A DNA stretch of 64,000 nt from Alloyangia pacifica (GTDB lineage: Bacteria > Pseudomonadota > Alphaproteobacteria > Rhodobacterales > Rhodobacteraceae), in the NCBI RefSeq assembly GCF_900116195.1, contig NZ_FOZW01000016.1:1-64000 (forward strand), read 5' to 3'. Position numbers and translations under genes: made by a program. The notes under the pieces were generated by a model that saw only the letters and a program-made list of their open reading frames with translations, was not told where the DNA came from and searched no databases. Positions 44,645 through 53,235 of the stretch are shown here, in pieces. Numbering within the stretch: the first letter of the stretch is position 1; each line of letters begins with the position of its first letter.

Positions 44645-45808
44645 ATGCCCGTCAAGAACCGCTTTGCCGAGCTCCAGTCCGAGATCACCGACTGGCGCCG
44701 CGATCTCCACGAGAACCCCGAGATCCTCTTCGAGACCCACCGCACCTCGGCGCTGGTGGCGGAAAAGCTGCGGGAGTTCGGCTGCGACGAGGTGGTGACC
44801 GGCATCGGCCGCACCGGCGTCGTCGGCGTGATCAAGGGCAAGACGGACGGCTCGGGCAAGGTCATCGGGCTGCGCGCCGACATGGACGCGCTGCCGATCC
44901 TCGAGGACACCGGCCTCGACTATGCCTCGAAGACCCCGGGCGCGATGCACGCCTGCGGCCATGACGGCCATACCGCGATGCTGCTGGGCGCTGCAAAGTA
45001 CCTCGCAGAGACGCGCAACTTCGACGGCACCGCCGTGGTGATCTTCCAGCCCGCAGAGGAAGGCGGCGGCGGCGGCAAGGAAATGTGCGACGACGGCATG
45101 ATGGCGCGCTGGAACATCCAGGAGGTCTACGGCATGCACAACTGGCCGGGGCTGCCCACCGGCAGCTTCTCGATCCGGCCCGGCGCCTTCTTTGCCGCCA
45201 CCGATGTCTTCGAGGTCACCATCGAGGGCAAGGGTGGACATGCCGCCAAGCCGCATGAGACCATCGACCCGACCGTGGCCTCGGCGCAGATCGTCACCGG
45301 GCTGCAGACCATCGCCGCGCGCAACGCCAACCCGGTGACCGAGATCGTCGTGTCGGTGACGAGCTTCGAGACCTCGTCGAAAGCGTTCAACGTGATCCCG
45401 CAGCGGGTCACGCTGCGCGGCACCGTGCGCACGCTGGCACCGGAGAACCGCGACCTCGCCGAGACCCGGATCACCGAGATCTGCACCGGCATGGCAACGG
45501 CGCTCGGCTGCGTGGCCACCATCGACTACACCCGCAACTACCCGGTGATGGTCAACTCTGAGGAGCAGACCGAGTTCGCCGCCGAGGTCGCCCGCGCCGT
45601 CTCCGGCGATTGCGCCGAGGCGCCGCTGGTCATGGGCGGCGAGGATTTCGCCTTCATGCTCGAGGAGCGCCCGGGTGCCTACATCCTCGTCGGCAATGGC
45701 GACACGGCGGCGGTGCATCACCCGCAGTACAACTTCAACGACGAAGCGATCCCGGCAGGCTGCTCATGGTGGGCGGAGATCGTCGAGCGGCGGATGCCGG
45801 CGGCCTGA
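44645..45808 (+). CDS. M20-family amidohydrolase (hippurate-hydrolase-like)
   Basis: 387 residues of the AbgB/HipO/IAA-amino-acid hydrolase group, which cleave N-acyl amino acids. Metal site: MHACGHDGHTAMLLGAAKYL with the conserved Cys and His ligands, FQPAEEGGGGG and, near the end, GGEDFAFMLEERPG. It differs in type from the ArgE-like gene upstream. The start at 44645 fits the family; ATG 44618 is possible. Together with the two preceding genes it suggests scavenging of acylated amino acids. Confidence 0.88.
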   Translation: MPVKNRFAELQSEITDWRRDLHENPEILFETHRTSALVAEKLREFGCDEVVTGIGRTGVVGVIKGKTDGSGKVIGLRADMDALPILEDTGLDYASKTPGAMHACGHDGHTAMLLGAAKYLAETRNFDGTAVVIFQPAEEGGGGGKEMCDDGMMARWNIQEVYGMHNWPGLPTGSFSIRPGAFFAATDVFEVTIEGKGGHAAKPHETIDPTVASAQIVTGLQTIAARNANPVTEIVVSVTSFETSSKAFNVIPQRVTLRGTVRTLAPENRDLAETRITEICTGMATALGCVATIDYTRNYPVMVNSEEQTEFAAEVARAVSGDCAEAPLVMGGEDFAFMLEERPGAYILVGNGDTAAVHHPQYNFNDEAIPAGCSWWAEIVERRMPAA

Positions 45809-45900
45809 TCCGCTGCGCGGGGCGGTCCCGGTCGCCCCGCGTCACTCTTGGCGCGACGACGCGGCGTTCGCCTACATTGGGGTTATGTAGGTCAGGAAGA

Positions 45901-45960
45901 AGGGGGCTCTGCCCCCGCCCGCTGCGCGGGCTCCCCCGGGATATTTCCACCATGTGGAAG
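45901..45960 (+). repeat. Modular intergenic repeat, copy 3
   Basis: GGGGGCTCTGCCCCC (stem 1), CCCGCTGCGCGGG (stem 2), CTCCCCCGGGATATTTCC, then the small palindrome TTCCACCATGTGGAA. It has the same order of parts as copies at 31791 and 40429. It lies between the convergent amidohydrolase and small lipoprotein genes. Confidence 0.75.
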
Positions 45961-46019
45961 TTCTGAGCTGAACATCTGCCCGAGAGGGTGCGGTGCCGGA
46001 AACCCGGCGGGGCAGCGGT

Positions 46020-46181
46020 TCAGAGCGGCGCGCCGGTGACCGACATTCCGCGCGCGAGATAGCCGCAGGCCTCGTTGATGCCCGCCGAGCAGGCCACGGT
46101 CAGGACCTCGGCCTCTGTCGGTTGCTTCGCGGCGCAGGCTGCCAGCCCCAACATCGCGGCACCAAGGATGGCGTGTCGCAT
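46020..46181 (-). CDS. Small lipoprotein
   Basis: 53-residue frame starting MRHAILGAAMLGLAACAAK. The lipobox LAAC predicts lipidation at Cys16 after signal peptidase II. The mature part has two further cysteines (VACSAGINEACGYLARGM), which may form a disulfide. The frame is open to 46214. No family is recognised, but the lipobox and codon use make it credible. It lies downstream of the binding-protein gene on the same strand. Confidence 0.6.
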   Translation of the reverse strand: MRHAILGAAMLGLAACAAKQPTEAEVLTVACSAGINEACGYLARGMSVTGAPL

Positions 46182-46278
46182 CATGGCTCCGCACATCATC
46201 GCCCCGTGGATCATCGACCTGTCCTCGTGTCCTTGATGCAGCCCGACGCCGGGCTGCGGTGCAGACGCCCTTGATAGC

Positions 46279-47325
46279 TCATCCAGCGTCGGCGGAAAAG
46301 GCCTCGTCCCAGAGCCGGAACAGCCGCTCGCGGGTGCTGCGGTCGAGCGCCAGCAAGAGTGGCGGCGACAGCGAGATGAGCCGCCGGGCGCTTGGAAGCA
46401 GGCTTGTCTCGGCCGGGTCGCTGGCGGCGATCAGCCCGAGCTCGCGCAGCATTTCCTGCGCCGGGGGCGACAGCAGGAAGTCCAGCAGCCGCTGCGCCGC
46501 CTCCGGGTGCGGGGCATTGCGCGGGATCACGAAGCTGCGGGTCATCATCAGCGTGTAATCCTCGGGCAGGATGATCCCGACATTCTCGGCGGCGCGGGCC
46601 TCGGCATAGGAGCCGAGCACGTTGTAGGCGATGTAGTAGCGTCCCTCGGACACGCCCTCGATGATCGACAGCGAGCAGCAGGTGGCGATCGCCCCGATCC
46701 GCGAAAAGGCCTCGAGCATGGCGCCGAAGGTGGTCGCCTCGAGGCTGTCGGCATGGGCAAAGAGATAGCCCAGCCCCGAGTCCTCGATGTCGTAGGTGGC
46801 GATGCGGCTGCGCAGCAGCTCGGGCTTCTTGCGCATCAGGTCGAGCAGGGCGAAGCGGGTGCGCGGCACGTCCTCTGCATCCAGCGCCTCGGTGTTGTAG
46901 ATGATCACCGCCGGCTCCTCGGTGATTCCCCAGAGCTCGTCGCGCCAGCGCCGCTGCTCGGGCAGGGCCTCGGTGGCGGGTGAGCGGTAGGGCCGGGCGC
47001 AGGCGGCATTCACCAGCCAGAGCATCTGGTGCGCGCCCGAGGAGAGCAGGGCGTCGGCGGGTTCGGCGCGGCCGTCGCAGGCGGCGCGGCTGTTGGTGAA
47101 GAGATTGTTCGAGCCCCATTGTTCATAGTGCACCGACAGGTCGGGATTGGTCGCCGTGAAACGCTCGATAAGCGGGCGGATGATGGCGATGTCGGTGGTC
47201 GAGCGCAGGGTGATCTCGGTGTCGCCCTCGCCGAAGCTGGCGACCCCTTCCTGCGCGGCGGCGGCGAGGGGACAAAGCAGCGCCAGCAGCAGCGCGGGCA
47301 GGTGGCGGATCATGATGTGGCTCAT
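46279..47325 (-). CDS. Periplasmic ABC-type binding protein linked to a two-component system
   Basis: 348 residues from the start used here, with a clear signal peptide (MIRHLPALLLALLCPLAAAA). The mature part resembles iron/AfuA-type family-1 solute-binding proteins (TDIAIIRPLIERFTATNPDLSVHYEQWG; EEPAVIIYNTEAL). No permease or ATPase gene is near; instead it follows a histidine kinase gene. An earlier ATG at 47433 overlaps the kinase stop (ATGA) but would add 36 odd residues before the signal peptide. It may be a sensory co-receptor for the kinase. Confidence 0.78.
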   Translation of the reverse strand: MSHIMIRHLPALLLALLCPLAAAAQEGVASFGEGDTEITLRSTTDIAIIRPLIERFTATNPDLSVHYEQWGSNNLFTNSRAACDGRAEPADALLSSGAHQMLWLVNAACARPYRSPATEALPEQRRWRDELWGITEEPAVIIYNTEALDAEDVPRTRFALLDLMRKKPELLRSRIATYDIEDSGLGYLFAHADSLEATTFGAMLEAFSRIGAIATCCSLSIIEGVSEGRYYIAYNVLGSYAEARAAENVGIILPEDYTLMMTRSFVIPRNAPHPEAAQRLLDFLLSPPAQEMLRELGLIAASDPAETSLLPSARRLISLSPPLLLALDRSTRERLFRLWDEAFSADAG

Positions 47326-47429
47326 GGTTTTTGGCCCCTTGTCTGGCCCCTTGTCTGGCCGTTTGATTGGCCTGTCGCGCGGGGCGTCTGGTCTGGGGCT
47401 GCAGGGCAGGGATCGGTCGGCGCGCTCGG

Positions 47430-48860
47430 TCATGATACCTCCGCGTCGTCGGGGGCGGCGGGCAGCAGCAGGGCGATGCGGAATCCCTGACCGGGGTATT
47501 CCAGCGCGACCCGTCCGCCGAAGGCGGTGGCCACAGAGGCGACGATGGCGAGGCCGAGCCCGGCGCTGTCCTCGCGCGAGGTGGCGCTGCGCTCGAAGCG
47601 CTGGCCGAGGCGGGCGGCGATCTCGGGGGCGGGGCCGGGACCCGCGTCCATCACCCAGAGCGCCGCTTCGGAGCCGCGCCGCTCGGCCCCGATGGCGATG
47701 GGCGTCTGCCCGTGCTTGAGCGCGTTGACCAGTAGGTTCTTGGCTGCCTCGCCGACCGAGAAGGCGTCGGCGCGGACCATCACCGGGTCCTCGCCGATCT
47801 CCAGCCGCAGCTCGGCTGCGGGGGCGAGAAGCTCGTGGTCACCGCGCTCGACCACCTCCAGCGCCACCTCGCGCAGGTCGAGCGGGGCGCGGGGGGCGCT
47901 TTCCGTGCGGTGGCTGACGAGGGCGCGGGACAGCAGCTGGTCGAGCAGGGTGCCGAGCGAGCGGGTGCGGGCAAGCAGCCGGGTCAGCGCGCGCTCACGC
48001 AATCCGGCGTCGGGCTGGTCCTGCATCGCCTCGGCCTGCACGCGGATGGCCGCGACCGGGGTGCGCAGCTGGTGGGCGGCATCCGAGATCAGGTGGCGCA
48101 TGCCCTCCATCTGGCGGTCGAGCCGGCCCATGAAACGGTTCATCGCCTCGAGCATCACCGTCAGCTCGCGCGGCAGTCCCTCGGTGGGCACCGGCGTCAG
48201 GTCGTAGGGATCGCGCCCGGCAAGGTCTTCGGACAAGGCCTCGAGCGGGCGCAGGGCTGAGCGGATGACGATCCAGGACATGACCAGCAGCGCCAGACCG
48301 GCGAGCAGCATCGGCAGCACCGTGTCGAGGGTCAGGCCGACGGCCATGGCCTGGCGCGCGCGCAGGGTCTGGCCGACGGTGACCGAGATGCCGCCCGAGA
48401 AGTCACGCTCGGCGAAGCGGCGGGTCACCCGTACGAAGCGTGCGGGCTCGCCGTTCAGCCGGGCATCGAAGAACTCCGGCGCGACGCCACCGCTGCGTCG
48501 CGCGGGCGGGGCGATGTCGGTCTCGTCGAGCCCGGTGATCAGCCTGCCCCTCGGGCCGCGCACCGAATAGTGGATGCGGTCGTCGGGTGCCTGCGCCAGC
48601 AACTCGAAGGCCGAAACCGGCAGGTCGACGAGGGGCCGCCCGTTCTGGATGCGGATCGAGCCGGCGATGTCCTGCGCCGCGCCCAGCAGGATGCGGTCAT
48701 AGGATTGCCGCGCCGCGAGCCGTCCGTTGTAGAGCGTCGAGCCGGCCACCAGCAGCCCGCCTGCGAGCAGGATCAGCAGCACCGCCTTGAGCACCCGCGC
48801 CGCGAGGCTCGAGGGCAGGCGGGTCGGTCGGCGGGGCGGCAGCGGCGGGCTGTCAGTCAT
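47430..48860 (-). CDS. Sensor histidine kinase (TctE-like)
   Basis: 476-residue membrane kinase. Helix 1 is about 22-44, then a periplasmic sensor domain of the TctE N-terminal type (45-178), helix 2 about 180-200, HAMP, and a HisKA domain with phospho-acceptor His263 in DAAHQLRTPV. The HATPase domain has the N-box VNALKHGQ and a DAGPGPA G1 box. It should respond to a tricarboxylate-type signal and phosphorylate the regulator encoded upstream, whose frame it overlaps by 8 bp. Divergent tctCBA is the likely target. Confidence 0.9.
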   Translation of the reverse strand: MTDSPPLPPRRPTRLPSSLAARVLKAVLLILLAGGLLVAGSTLYNGRLAARQSYDRILLGAAQDIAGSIRIQNGRPLVDLPVSAFELLAQAPDDRIHYSVRGPRGRLITGLDETDIAPPARRSGGVAPEFFDARLNGEPARFVRVTRRFAERDFSGGISVTVGQTLRARQAMAVGLTLDTVLPMLLAGLALLVMSWIVIRSALRPLEALSEDLAGRDPYDLTPVPTEGLPRELTVMLEAMNRFMGRLDRQMEGMRHLISDAAHQLRTPVAAIRVQAEAMQDQPDAGLRERALTRLLARTRSLGTLLDQLLSRALVSHRTESAPRAPLDLREVALEVVERGDHELLAPAAELRLEIGEDPVMVRADAFSVGEAAKNLLVNALKHGQTPIAIGAERRGSEAALWVMDAGPGPAPEIAARLGQRFERSATSREDSAGLGLAIVASVATAFGGRVALEYPGQGFRIALLLPAAPDDAEVS

Positions 48861-49524
48861 CGAGGCCGATCCGGTAGCCGATGCCACGCTGGGTGGCGAT
48901 GCTCACGCCACTGCCGGCGAGCTTCTTGCGCAGCCGGGCGACGTAGAGCTCGATGGCGTTCACCCCCACGTCGGCGTCGCCGAACCCGTACAGGGAATCG
49001 TAGAGCCGGGTCTTGCTCAGGAAGTTCCCCTGATGGCGCAGCAGGACGCCGAGCAGCGCCGCCTCGCGCGCGGTGAGGTCGAGCCGCGTGCCGTTCAGTG
49101 TGGCGCTCTGCCCGGCGGGGGAGAAGGCGAGCGGGCCGAGCACGGTCTCGGCCCCCTTCTGCTCGGCCTCGCGGCGGATCAGGGCGCGCAGCCGTGCCTC
49201 GAGTTCGCGCTGGTCGAAGGGCTTGCCGAGATAGTCGTCGGCGCCGAGGTCGAGCGCGCTTACCCGGTCATCGACCGAGATCAGCGCGGTAAGCATCAGC
49301 ACCGGGGTACGCGCCCCCGAGGCGCGCAGCTCGCGCAGGAAGCGCAGGCCGGAGCCGTCGGGCAAGTTGATGTCGAGTACTATGGCGTCATAGCCCTGCA
49401 CCGCGAGGAAATCCCGGGCGGCCTCGAGGCAGTCCGCGACGTCGCAGACGATGCCGGTTTGCGCCAGCCGCGCGGCGACACCCTCGGCCAGATCGCTGGC
49501 ATCCTCCACCATCAGGACACGCAT
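48853..49524 (-). CDS. OmpR-family response regulator (TctD-like)
   Basis: 223 residues: receiver domain with Asp51 phospho-acceptor (AIVLDINLPDGSG) and Lys in YLGKPFD, then a winged helix Trans_reg_C domain (LTAREAALLGVLLRHQGNFL, DVGVNAIELYVARLRKKL). It is expected to activate the divergent tctCBA operon 195 bp away. First gene of a three-gene minus-strand unit with the kinase and the binding protein. Confidence 0.92.
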   Translation of the reverse strand: MRVLMVEDASDLAEGVAARLAQTGIVCDVADCLEAARDFLAVQGYDAIVLDINLPDGSGLRFLRELRASGARTPVLMLTALISVDDRVSALDLGADDYLGKPFDQRELEARLRALIRREAEQKGAETVLGPLAFSPAGQSATLNGTRLDLTAREAALLGVLLRHQGNFLSKTRLYDSLYGFGDADVGVNAIELYVARLRKKLAGSGVSIATQRGIGYRIGLDD

Positions 49525-49718
49525 GGCACTCGTACCTTTCTCTGGCTTACGAAGCGTCCGCTTGCGCTAACAGGACTCTGACAGGTTCGCGACAGCTTCG
49601 TGGCTTAGAGACACGTCTTAACCCGCAACCGGGGAGGCTGCAAAGCGCAGTCGGGTTTCGCGGGGAGACGACGGCGCCGGCGCGTATCGGTTCGGTGGCC
49701 GAGCATGAGGAGGATACC

Positions 49719-50708
49719 ATGTTTATCAATGCAACCCGCGGCCTGATCGCCGCGACCGTTCTTGGCGTCTCGGCCGTTGCCGCGCAGGCCCAGGACTTCA
49801 CTCCCGAGAACCCCGAGTGCATCGCGCCTGCCAACCCCGGCGGCGGCTGGGACTTCACCTGCCGCCAGGTCGGCAAGGAGCTGCAGGACCTTGGTCTGAT
49901 CGACAAGACCATGCAGGTCGTCAACGTGGCCGGCGGCGGCGGCGGCGTGGCCTTTGCCGAGGTGGTCAACAAGCGCGCGGACGACAACGATCTGATCGTC
50001 GCCGCGAGCTCGGCCACCGCAACCCGGCTTGCGCAGGGCGCCTACCCGGGCAACACCACCGACCAGGTGCGCTGGGTTGCCTCGATCGGGGCCGACTATG
50101 GCGTGATCGCGGTGTCGGCCGACAGCGAGATCGAGACGCTGCCGCAGCTGCTTGACATGATCAAGGCGGACCCGCGCTCGGTCTCCGTGGCCGGCGGCTC
50201 GGCCGTGGGCGGCTGGGACCACCTGAAGGTGCTGATCGCGGCTTCGGCCTACGGCGTCGAGGACGTGCGCAAGGTCAAATACGTCGCCTTCGATGGCGGC
50301 GGCGAGGCTGTGACGCAGCTGCTCGCGGGCTCGGTGCAGGCCTTCACCGGCGACGCATCGGAAGCCAAGGGCTTCGTCGACTCGGGCGACATCAAGGTGA
50401 TCGCGGTGCTCGCACCCGAGCGTCTGGAAGGCGATTTCGCCGACTTCCCGACCGCCAAGGAACAGGGCGTCGACGCCATCGGCGCCAACTGGCGCGGCTT
50501 CTACGCCCCCGCCGGCATGAGCGACGCGGCCTATGACGCATGGGCGGCGAAGATCGGCGAACTCTACGCCTCGGACGAGTGGCAGGAAATCATGGCCAAC
50601 AACGGCCTTGCCCCGCTTGATCTGCAAGGCGCCGAGTTCGAGCAGTTCGTCACCGACAGCGTGAGCGAGATCCAGAACATCTCGCGCGAGATCGGCATCA
50701 TCAAGTGA
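49719..50708 (+). CDS. tctC: Tripartite tricarboxylate transporter binding protein TctC
   Basis: 329-residue periplasmic protein with a signal peptide (about 1-24, ending AQA). Bug/TctC family features: CIAPANPGGGWDFTCRQVGK, VVNVAGGGGGVAFAEV, and VKYVAFDGGGEAVTQLLAGSVQAF. It should bind citrate or another di-/tricarboxylate for TctAB. ATG 49719 follows AGGAGG. A strong hairpin lies 20 bases after its stop. Confidence 0.92.
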   Translation: MFINATRGLIAATVLGVSAVAAQAQDFTPENPECIAPANPGGGWDFTCRQVGKELQDLGLIDKTMQVVNVAGGGGGVAFAEVVNKRADDNDLIVAASSATATRLAQGAYPGNTTDQVRWVASIGADYGVIAVSADSEIETLPQLLDMIKADPRSVSVAGGSAVGGWDHLKVLIAASAYGVEDVRKVKYVAFDGGGEAVTQLLAGSVQAFTGDASEAKGFVDSGDIKVIAVLAPERLEGDFADFPTAKEQGVDAIGANWRGFYAPAGMSDAAYDAWAAKIGELYASDEWQEIMANNGLAPLDLQGAEFEQFVTDSVSEIQNISREIGIIK

Positions 50709-50727
50709 CCTGATCCCACGCAATGCT

Positions 50728-50759
50728 CGGCGGGCCCCTGTCACTCCGGGGGCCCGCCG
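50728..50759 (+). other. Stable GC hairpin between tctC and tctB
   Basis: An 11-bp perfect stem CGGCGGGCCCC / GGGGCCCGCCG with a 10-base loop, 20 bases after the tctC stop. It is not followed by a T-run. It probably protects the tctC message and lowers tctBA expression. Confidence 0.7.
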
Positions 50760-50797
50760 TCCAATTCTACCTTTCCACTCAAATTCCGGGGGACACC

Positions 50798-51229
50798 ATG
50801 AGTGACCGCATCTTCGGCCTCTTCGGCCTGGCGCTCGCCATCTTCTTCGCCTGGGCGGCCCTGCAGATCGAGGAAAGCTTCCTCTCTGACGAGGTCGGTC
50901 CCAAGGCCTTCCCGCTGATCATCGCCACCATTCTCGGCATTTCGTCGATCTTCATCGCGCTCAAGCCCGATGCCGAGCCGGTGTGGCCCTCGCTGGGCCG
51001 GCTGGTCGAGATCCTCGCCGCGATCGTGGTGATGATCCTCTACGCGCAATTCCTGCCCGTCGCGGGCTTCGTGATCGCCACCGCCGTGGCGGCGAGCTAC
51101 CTCACCTGGCGGCTCGGCAGCCCGGCGCTCTCGTCGCTGCTGATCGGCGTGCTGACCTCGGTCGGCATCTACGTGATCTTCCATCTTGTGCTGGGGCTGT
51201 CGCTGGCCCGTGGCCCGCTGGGTTTCTGA
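50798..51229 (+). CDS. tctB: Tripartite tricarboxylate transporter small subunit TctB
   Basis: 143 residues with about four membrane helices and the conserved DEVGPKAFPLIIA segment of the TctB family. It pairs with TctA. The ATG at 50798 follows GGGGGA; the frame is open to 50723. 13 bp before tctA. Confidence 0.9.
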   Translation: MSDRIFGLFGLALAIFFAWAALQIEESFLSDEVGPKAFPLIIATILGISSIFIALKPDAEPVWPSLGRLVEILAAIVVMILYAQFLPVAGFVIATAVAASYLTWRLGSPALSSLLIGVLTSVGIYVIFHLVLGLSLARGPLGF

Positions 51230-51242
51230 GGAGGAGGCCACC

Positions 51243-52781
51243 ATGGACGTTCTTGCCAACCTCGGAGACGGTTTCGCCGTCGCCTTCACACTGCAGAACC
51301 TCGGCCTCGCGCTGCTGGGCTGCTTTCTCGGCACCATCATGGGCGCGCTGCCGGGCCTCGGCCCGTCCAACGGCGTCGCCATCCTGATCCCGCTGGCCTT
51401 CACGCTGGGCCTCGGGCCGACGCCGTCGCTGATCCTGCTGACCTCGGTCTACTATGGCGCGATGTACGGCGGCCGGATCAGCTCGATCCTGCTCGGCATT
51501 CCCGGTGACGAGCCGGCGATGATGACCGTGCTCGACGGCCACCCGATGGCCAAGAAGGGCATGGCCGGCGAGGCGCTCTCGCTCTCGGGCATCGCCTCGT
51601 TCGTCGGTGCCTTCATCGCCACCTGGGGCCTGATCCTGCTGGCACCGCAGCTGGTGAAGATCGCGCTGCTGTTCGGCCCGGCGGAATATTTCGCGCTCTT
51701 CGCGCTGGCCTTCGCGACGCTGGGCGGGGTCTCCTCGACCAACCAGGCGAAATCGGCCTTTGCCGCGATGCTCGGCCTCGGCCTCGCGATGATCGGCGTC
51801 GACACCCAGACCGGCGTGCCGCGCTTCACCTTCGGCGAGGTGCACCTCTACGATGGTCTCGACTTCCTCGTCGCCATCGTCGGCCTCTTCGCGCTGTCGG
51901 AAGTCTTCATCTTCCTCGAGCACCGTCACGGCGGCTCGGACGCCAACTCGGGCCAGCTCAAGCTCGGCCGGCTGACCCCGCCGCTGTCGATGATCAAGCA
52001 GTGCACGCCGACCATGCTGCGCACCTCGATCCTCGGCTTCATCGCCGGTGTGCTGCCGGGCGCGGGCGCCTCGCTGGGCTCGTTCATCTCCTACTCGATG
52101 GAGAAGCGCCTGGTGGACAAGGAAGGCACCTTCGGCAAGGGCGATCCGCGCGGTGTCGCGGCCCCCGAGGCGGGCAACAACGCTGCTGCCGGCGGCGCAC
52201 TGGTGCCGATGCTGGCGCTCGGCGTTCCCGGCTCGGGCACCACGGCGGTGCTGCTGGCGGTGCTGCTGTCGCTCAACATCACCCCCGGCCCGCTGCTTTT
52301 TGCCCAGAACCCCGACGTGGTCTGGGGCCTGATCGCCGCGCTCTTCATCGCCAACTTCATGCTGCTGGCGCTGAACATCCCGATGGTCGGCATCTTCACC
52401 CGCGTGCTGATGGTGCCGCCGCGCATCCTCATGCCGATCGTGGCAATGGTCAGCTTTGTCGGCATCTACGGCATCTCGGGCTCGAGCTTCGACCTGCTGG
52501 TGATGATCGGCTTCGGCGTGATGGGCTGGGCGCTGCGCAAGCTCGACGTGCCGCTGGTGCCGATCATCCTCGGCACGCTGCTCGGCAACACCATGGAGAA
52601 CAACCTGCGCCGCGCGATCACCATCGACAACGGCGACTGGTTCACCCTCGTCGATAGCCCGCTGGCGCTGACGCTCTGGGCGATCGCCATCATCGGCTTC
52701 GTCATGCCGCTGATCGTCGGCCGCCTGGTGCGCAGCAAGATGCATGAGCGCGGCGACGAGGAAGGCTCGATCACCGACTGA
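51243..52781 (+). CDS. tctA: Tripartite tricarboxylate transporter large subunit TctA
   Basis: 512-residue membrane protein with about 12 hydrophobic segments. TctA signatures include GALPGLGPSNGVAILIPLAF, YYGAMYGGRISSILLGIPG and GVLPGAGASLGSFISYSME. It forms the transport path driven by the membrane potential and Na+/H+. GAGGAGGAGG precedes the ATG at 51243. The operon ends with a terminator at 52812. Confidence 0.95.
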   Translation: MDVLANLGDGFAVAFTLQNLGLALLGCFLGTIMGALPGLGPSNGVAILIPLAFTLGLGPTPSLILLTSVYYGAMYGGRISSILLGIPGDEPAMMTVLDGHPMAKKGMAGEALSLSGIASFVGAFIATWGLILLAPQLVKIALLFGPAEYFALFALAFATLGGVSSTNQAKSAFAAMLGLGLAMIGVDTQTGVPRFTFGEVHLYDGLDFLVAIVGLFALSEVFIFLEHRHGGSDANSGQLKLGRLTPPLSMIKQCTPTMLRTSILGFIAGVLPGAGASLGSFISYSMEKRLVDKEGTFGKGDPRGVAAPEAGNNAAAGGALVPMLALGVPGSGTTAVLLAVLLSLNITPGPLLFAQNPDVVWGLIAALFIANFMLLALNIPMVGIFTRVLMVPPRILMPIVAMVSFVGIYGISGSSFDLLVMIGFGVMGWALRKLDVPLVPIILGTLLGNTMENNLRRAITIDNGDWFTLVDSPLALTLWAIAIIGFVMPLIVGRLVRSKMHERGDEEGSITD

Positions 52782-52811
52782 TCCAGCCTGTACCAAGAAG
52801 CTTGCCAGCAC

Positions 52812-52848
52812 AGCGCCGGCCCGTTGCCACGGGCCGGCGCTTTCCGTT
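52812..52848 (+). terminator. Rho-independent terminator of tctCBA
   Basis: A 13-bp perfect stem AGCGCCGGCCCGT / ACGGGCCGGCGCT with loop TGCC and a T-rich tail (TTCCGTTT), 30 bases after the tctA stop. Confidence 0.85.
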
Positions 52849-52938
52849 TCGGCACCGGCACCGGGAATGCCGCGGCGCAGCGTCAAATGCTGCTGCTGCG
52901 AAGGCGGTGTCGAAAATTAAAATGCGGCATTGTGTCGC

Positions 52939-52950
52939 CACGGATCCGTG
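52939..52950. promoter_or_regulatory. Palindrome CACGGATCCGTG before a small membrane gene
   Basis: A perfect 12-bp palindrome 29 bases before the start of the 58-residue protein gene. It may be an operator; equally it may be chance. Confidence 0.3.
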
Positions 52951-52979
52951 ATAGCGTTGATTCCTAGGGAGGAACTATC

Positions 52980-53156
52980 ATGCATCTTTTTCTGGTTGGC
53001 TTGGGCATTGGCCTTCTCATCATGTCTCCGGTGATCGCGCTGATCCTGTTCGCGGGAATTGTCACCCGCAAGGAGGAGCGCCGCACGCCGCCCTCAGGCG
53101 GAGCCCGGGCGCGGGTGAACCTGCCGGGATTCGCGGCGCGCTACGCCAAGCCCTGA
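52980..53156 (+). CDS. 58-residue single-pass membrane protein
   Basis: This gene starts MHLFLVGLGIGLLIMSPVIA with one membrane helix (about 3-27), then a basic, proline/glycine-rich cytoplasmic tail (TRKEERRTPPSGG). The ATG at 52980 has a strong ribosome site (AGGGAGGA) 6-7 bases before it, and a clear terminator lies 21 bases after the stop, so it is a stand-alone transcription unit. No family known to me. Small size is the only reason it would be missed. Confidence 0.72.
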   Translation: MHLFLVGLGIGLLIMSPVIALILFAGIVTRKEERRTPPSGGARARVNLPGFAARYAKP

Positions 53157-53176
53157 TCCCTGAACCTCAGACACAC

Positions 53177-53208
53177 AAAGGCCGGGCGCATGGTGCTGCC
53201 CGGCCTTT
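53177..53208. terminator. Bidirectional Rho-independent terminator
   Basis: An 11-bp perfect stem AAAGGCCGGGC / GCCCGGCCTTT with a 10-base loop sits between the small membrane gene and the convergent siderophore-reductase gene; both strands end the stem with TTT. Confidence 0.85.
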
Positions 53209-53235
53209 CATTGTTTTCACGGAGGGTGGGGACGC

